A stretch of DNA of 64,000 nt. Origin: Ectobius pallidus (Eukaryota; Arthropoda; Insecta; Blattodea; Ectobiidae). The notes under the pieces are model-generated. The model worked only from the letters and a program-made list of their open reading frames with translations. It was not told the DNA's origin and made no database searches. This document shows positions 62,640 to 64,000 of this stretch, in pieces; position 1 is the first letter of the stretch; every line of letters begins with the position of its first letter. The DNA lies in the NCBI GenBank assembly GCA_964059195.1, contig CAXKWD010000001.1, forward strand, positions 212,854,484 to 212,918,483, read 5' to 3'. A program made the translations under genes and the position numbers.

Positions 62640-62990
62640 TGTAAATGTGCAATTTTAAGAAGACCTCGCCCCAAACCATAGTCTATCTATAAAAGAATAT
62701 AATAGCATTGTTCCCTAATCCGAAAATCTGCACCGACAAAGAACAGGTGCTCTTGAAGTCGCGTGATTTTTCCCCAGTGTTGCCGCTGTCATTCACCACT
62801 TCTCACGTGAAGTGAAGTGGTGTGGTACCAATTTGGCAACATTGTACTGGACTGCAGACAAGAATGAATACGCCTAATTACCTTTCTATTCACTGATTGA
62901 CAGGTCGAAGAGGATTAGGGTCGCAACAGGTAGAGACAGTTCTGGGAAAAAAGTATTTAAGAAGTGGCACCCACAATACGTCTTTGTATT
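62640..62990 (-). repeat. dispersed repeat U, copy 2 (lacks the palindromic insertion)
   Basis: Inverted match to 7640-8195. Its AATATAATAGCATTGTTCCC corresponds to the uninterrupted target of the palindrome found at 8082-8115. Confidence 0.7.
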
Positions 62991-63465
62991 TTCTACGTCT
63001 ATGTCCATGTGTCAGTATGGAAACGTAATTTTATGACATCTTTACACGCACGGAGGGCTTAAGTTGTCAGTCATCCGCCGTGCAGAATGGATGTGACAAG
63101 ATGTGAACAGCGTTCTTATGTCGGAATAGCTTTTTTCTTAGAGTGAAAATGCCAGAGAATGTCACAGCGAGCAGGTGGAAGGTTGGAAATAAAGACCTTC
63201 CGTACCGAACTTAGAGGGTTTTATAGGTGGGGCCGTGCGTGCTTCCATGCTTTCAACTACCGCAAATCATTGGAGTGGCACGATGCCGTCTTGTATGTAT
63301 ATTTATGGGTGTCAGCTCCCTACTCTATCCTATATCTAGTACCCATAATCTGCATCATACATACATTCCATATCCTGCCCTTTCATTGGTATAATTCAAA
63401 ATTTCAAAATGATCCCACATTCTCAAAAAAAAAAAATGATAATAATAAAATAAATAATTAAAAAG
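62991..63465. other. no recognised gene
   Basis: A 100-codon plus frame at 63159-63461 has no recognised similarity and ends in an A-rich tract. Confidence 0.35.
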
Positions 63466-63620
63466 GAGGTCCTAGGTTCAAATCCCGTGGCCGGCCAATC
63501 AGACATGGTTTTTTTTTTTCATGGTTTCCCCAGTCGCAAAGGCAAATGCCGAATTGGATATTTACATACCATGAATCATTCTCGCCATTTCATCATTTTA
63601 AATTAATATTAGTTGAACTA
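63466..63620 (+). mobile_element. tRNA-derived SINE, copy 2 (head truncated)
   Basis: GGTTCAAATCCCGTGGCCGGCC B-box region, then CCCCAGTCGCAAAGGCAAATGCCGAATTGGATATTTACATACCATGA and AATTAATATTAGTTGAA as in 32797-33000. Confidence 0.75.
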
Positions 63621-63639
63621 TTCTCCACAAAATACTCCA

Positions 63640-63770
63640 ACAGTAGAAAATAATTGACAGTCAGTAGTTTCATGGTCTACTGTACCCTATAGACACAGAT
63701 CCCGATCTAATGATATGGCCGCGAAGCTGAAATGTGTATAGGCCTAATACAGCTGAATTTAAAGAATATA
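63640..63770 (-). repeat. dispersed repeat V, copy 4
   Basis: TCAGTAGTTTCATGGTCTAC ... CTAATGATATGGCCGCGAAGCTGAAATGTGTATAGG, the inverse of 23965-24065. A short AT tract and a C run (63837-63847) follow. Confidence 0.6.
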
Positions 63771-64000
63771 TATATATATAAACTTGACTTATCCCCATCC
63801 CTTACATATAGCACACAATATTGTTTCTATTCTGTTCCCCCCCCCCCAAAAAAAAAGCAAGTTAAAAATATTACAAATGAGAAAAGTAGTACGATTACAC
63901 CCTCGCGGTATTTTTCGAGCAACTCTAAAAACTGTCGAAACTGTTTTTCTGTACGAAGGACGGGTAACCAGACGCCTACGATATAAATACACTCATTTCT

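Overview
The window looks like non-coding DNA from a large, repeat-rich arthropod genome, most likely an insect. It is AT-rich, has no operon-like packing and no long host open reading frame. Almost every long frame belongs to a retrotransposon (LINE-type reverse transcriptase C-termini with the arthropod 'FERKILRRIYGP ... RLRWLGHLYRM' signature, an RNase H-bearing LINE, an R1-like LINE). Long (TTA)n/(AAT)n tracts, tRNA-derived SINEs, a mariner relic and many short inverted-repeat elements complete the picture. The palindrome TAGGCCTA recurs about 19 times. I suspect a polyneopteran (cockroach-like) genome, but only weakly; the species cannot be fixed from sequence alone.

Layout. 1-5 kb: dispersed repeats, a Helitron-like repeat, a candidate host 3' terminal exon (3330-3490) and, after a decayed LINE, a GC-rich promoter/first-exon candidate with a strong splice donor (4740-4919). 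5-15 kb: microsatellites, LINE fragments, a MITE, a tiny palindrome inserted with an 8-bp target duplication, a 1.75-kb hAT-like element, and an AT minisatellite. 15-19 kb: a foldback element (15453-18790) split by a young 5'-truncated LINE whose 627-codon frame is intact. 19-26 kb: three more LINE C-termini, foldback elements and a 232-bp tandem duplication. 26-38 kb: several hAT-like non-autonomous elements with 8-bp target duplications, one nested in another; SINEs; a mariner relic turned into a palindrome. 38-49 kb: tandem dispersed repeats, head-to-head tRNA-like palindromes, a 560-bp palindrome and a PIF/Harbinger-like element with its empty site elsewhere in the window. 50-64 kb: a hAT relic keeping part of a transposase dimerisation region, a three-level nested insertion, SINEs with target duplications, large hairpins, tandem repeats and repeat fragments.

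The most notable signal is a set of mostly 630-670 bp hAT-like elements (25893, 27958, 52493, 59283, with relatives at 33001 and 50435, and fragments at 3665, 39745 and 44535). Each has its own short motif, taken from the inner part of its terminal repeat, reiterated in direct orientation through both subterminal regions. A second is a group of four small foldback elements whose two arms each end in an outward-facing tRNA B-box-like sequence. No complete host gene is visible. Element boundaries come from reading by eye and are good to a few bases where target duplications exist, and to tens of bases elsewhere.
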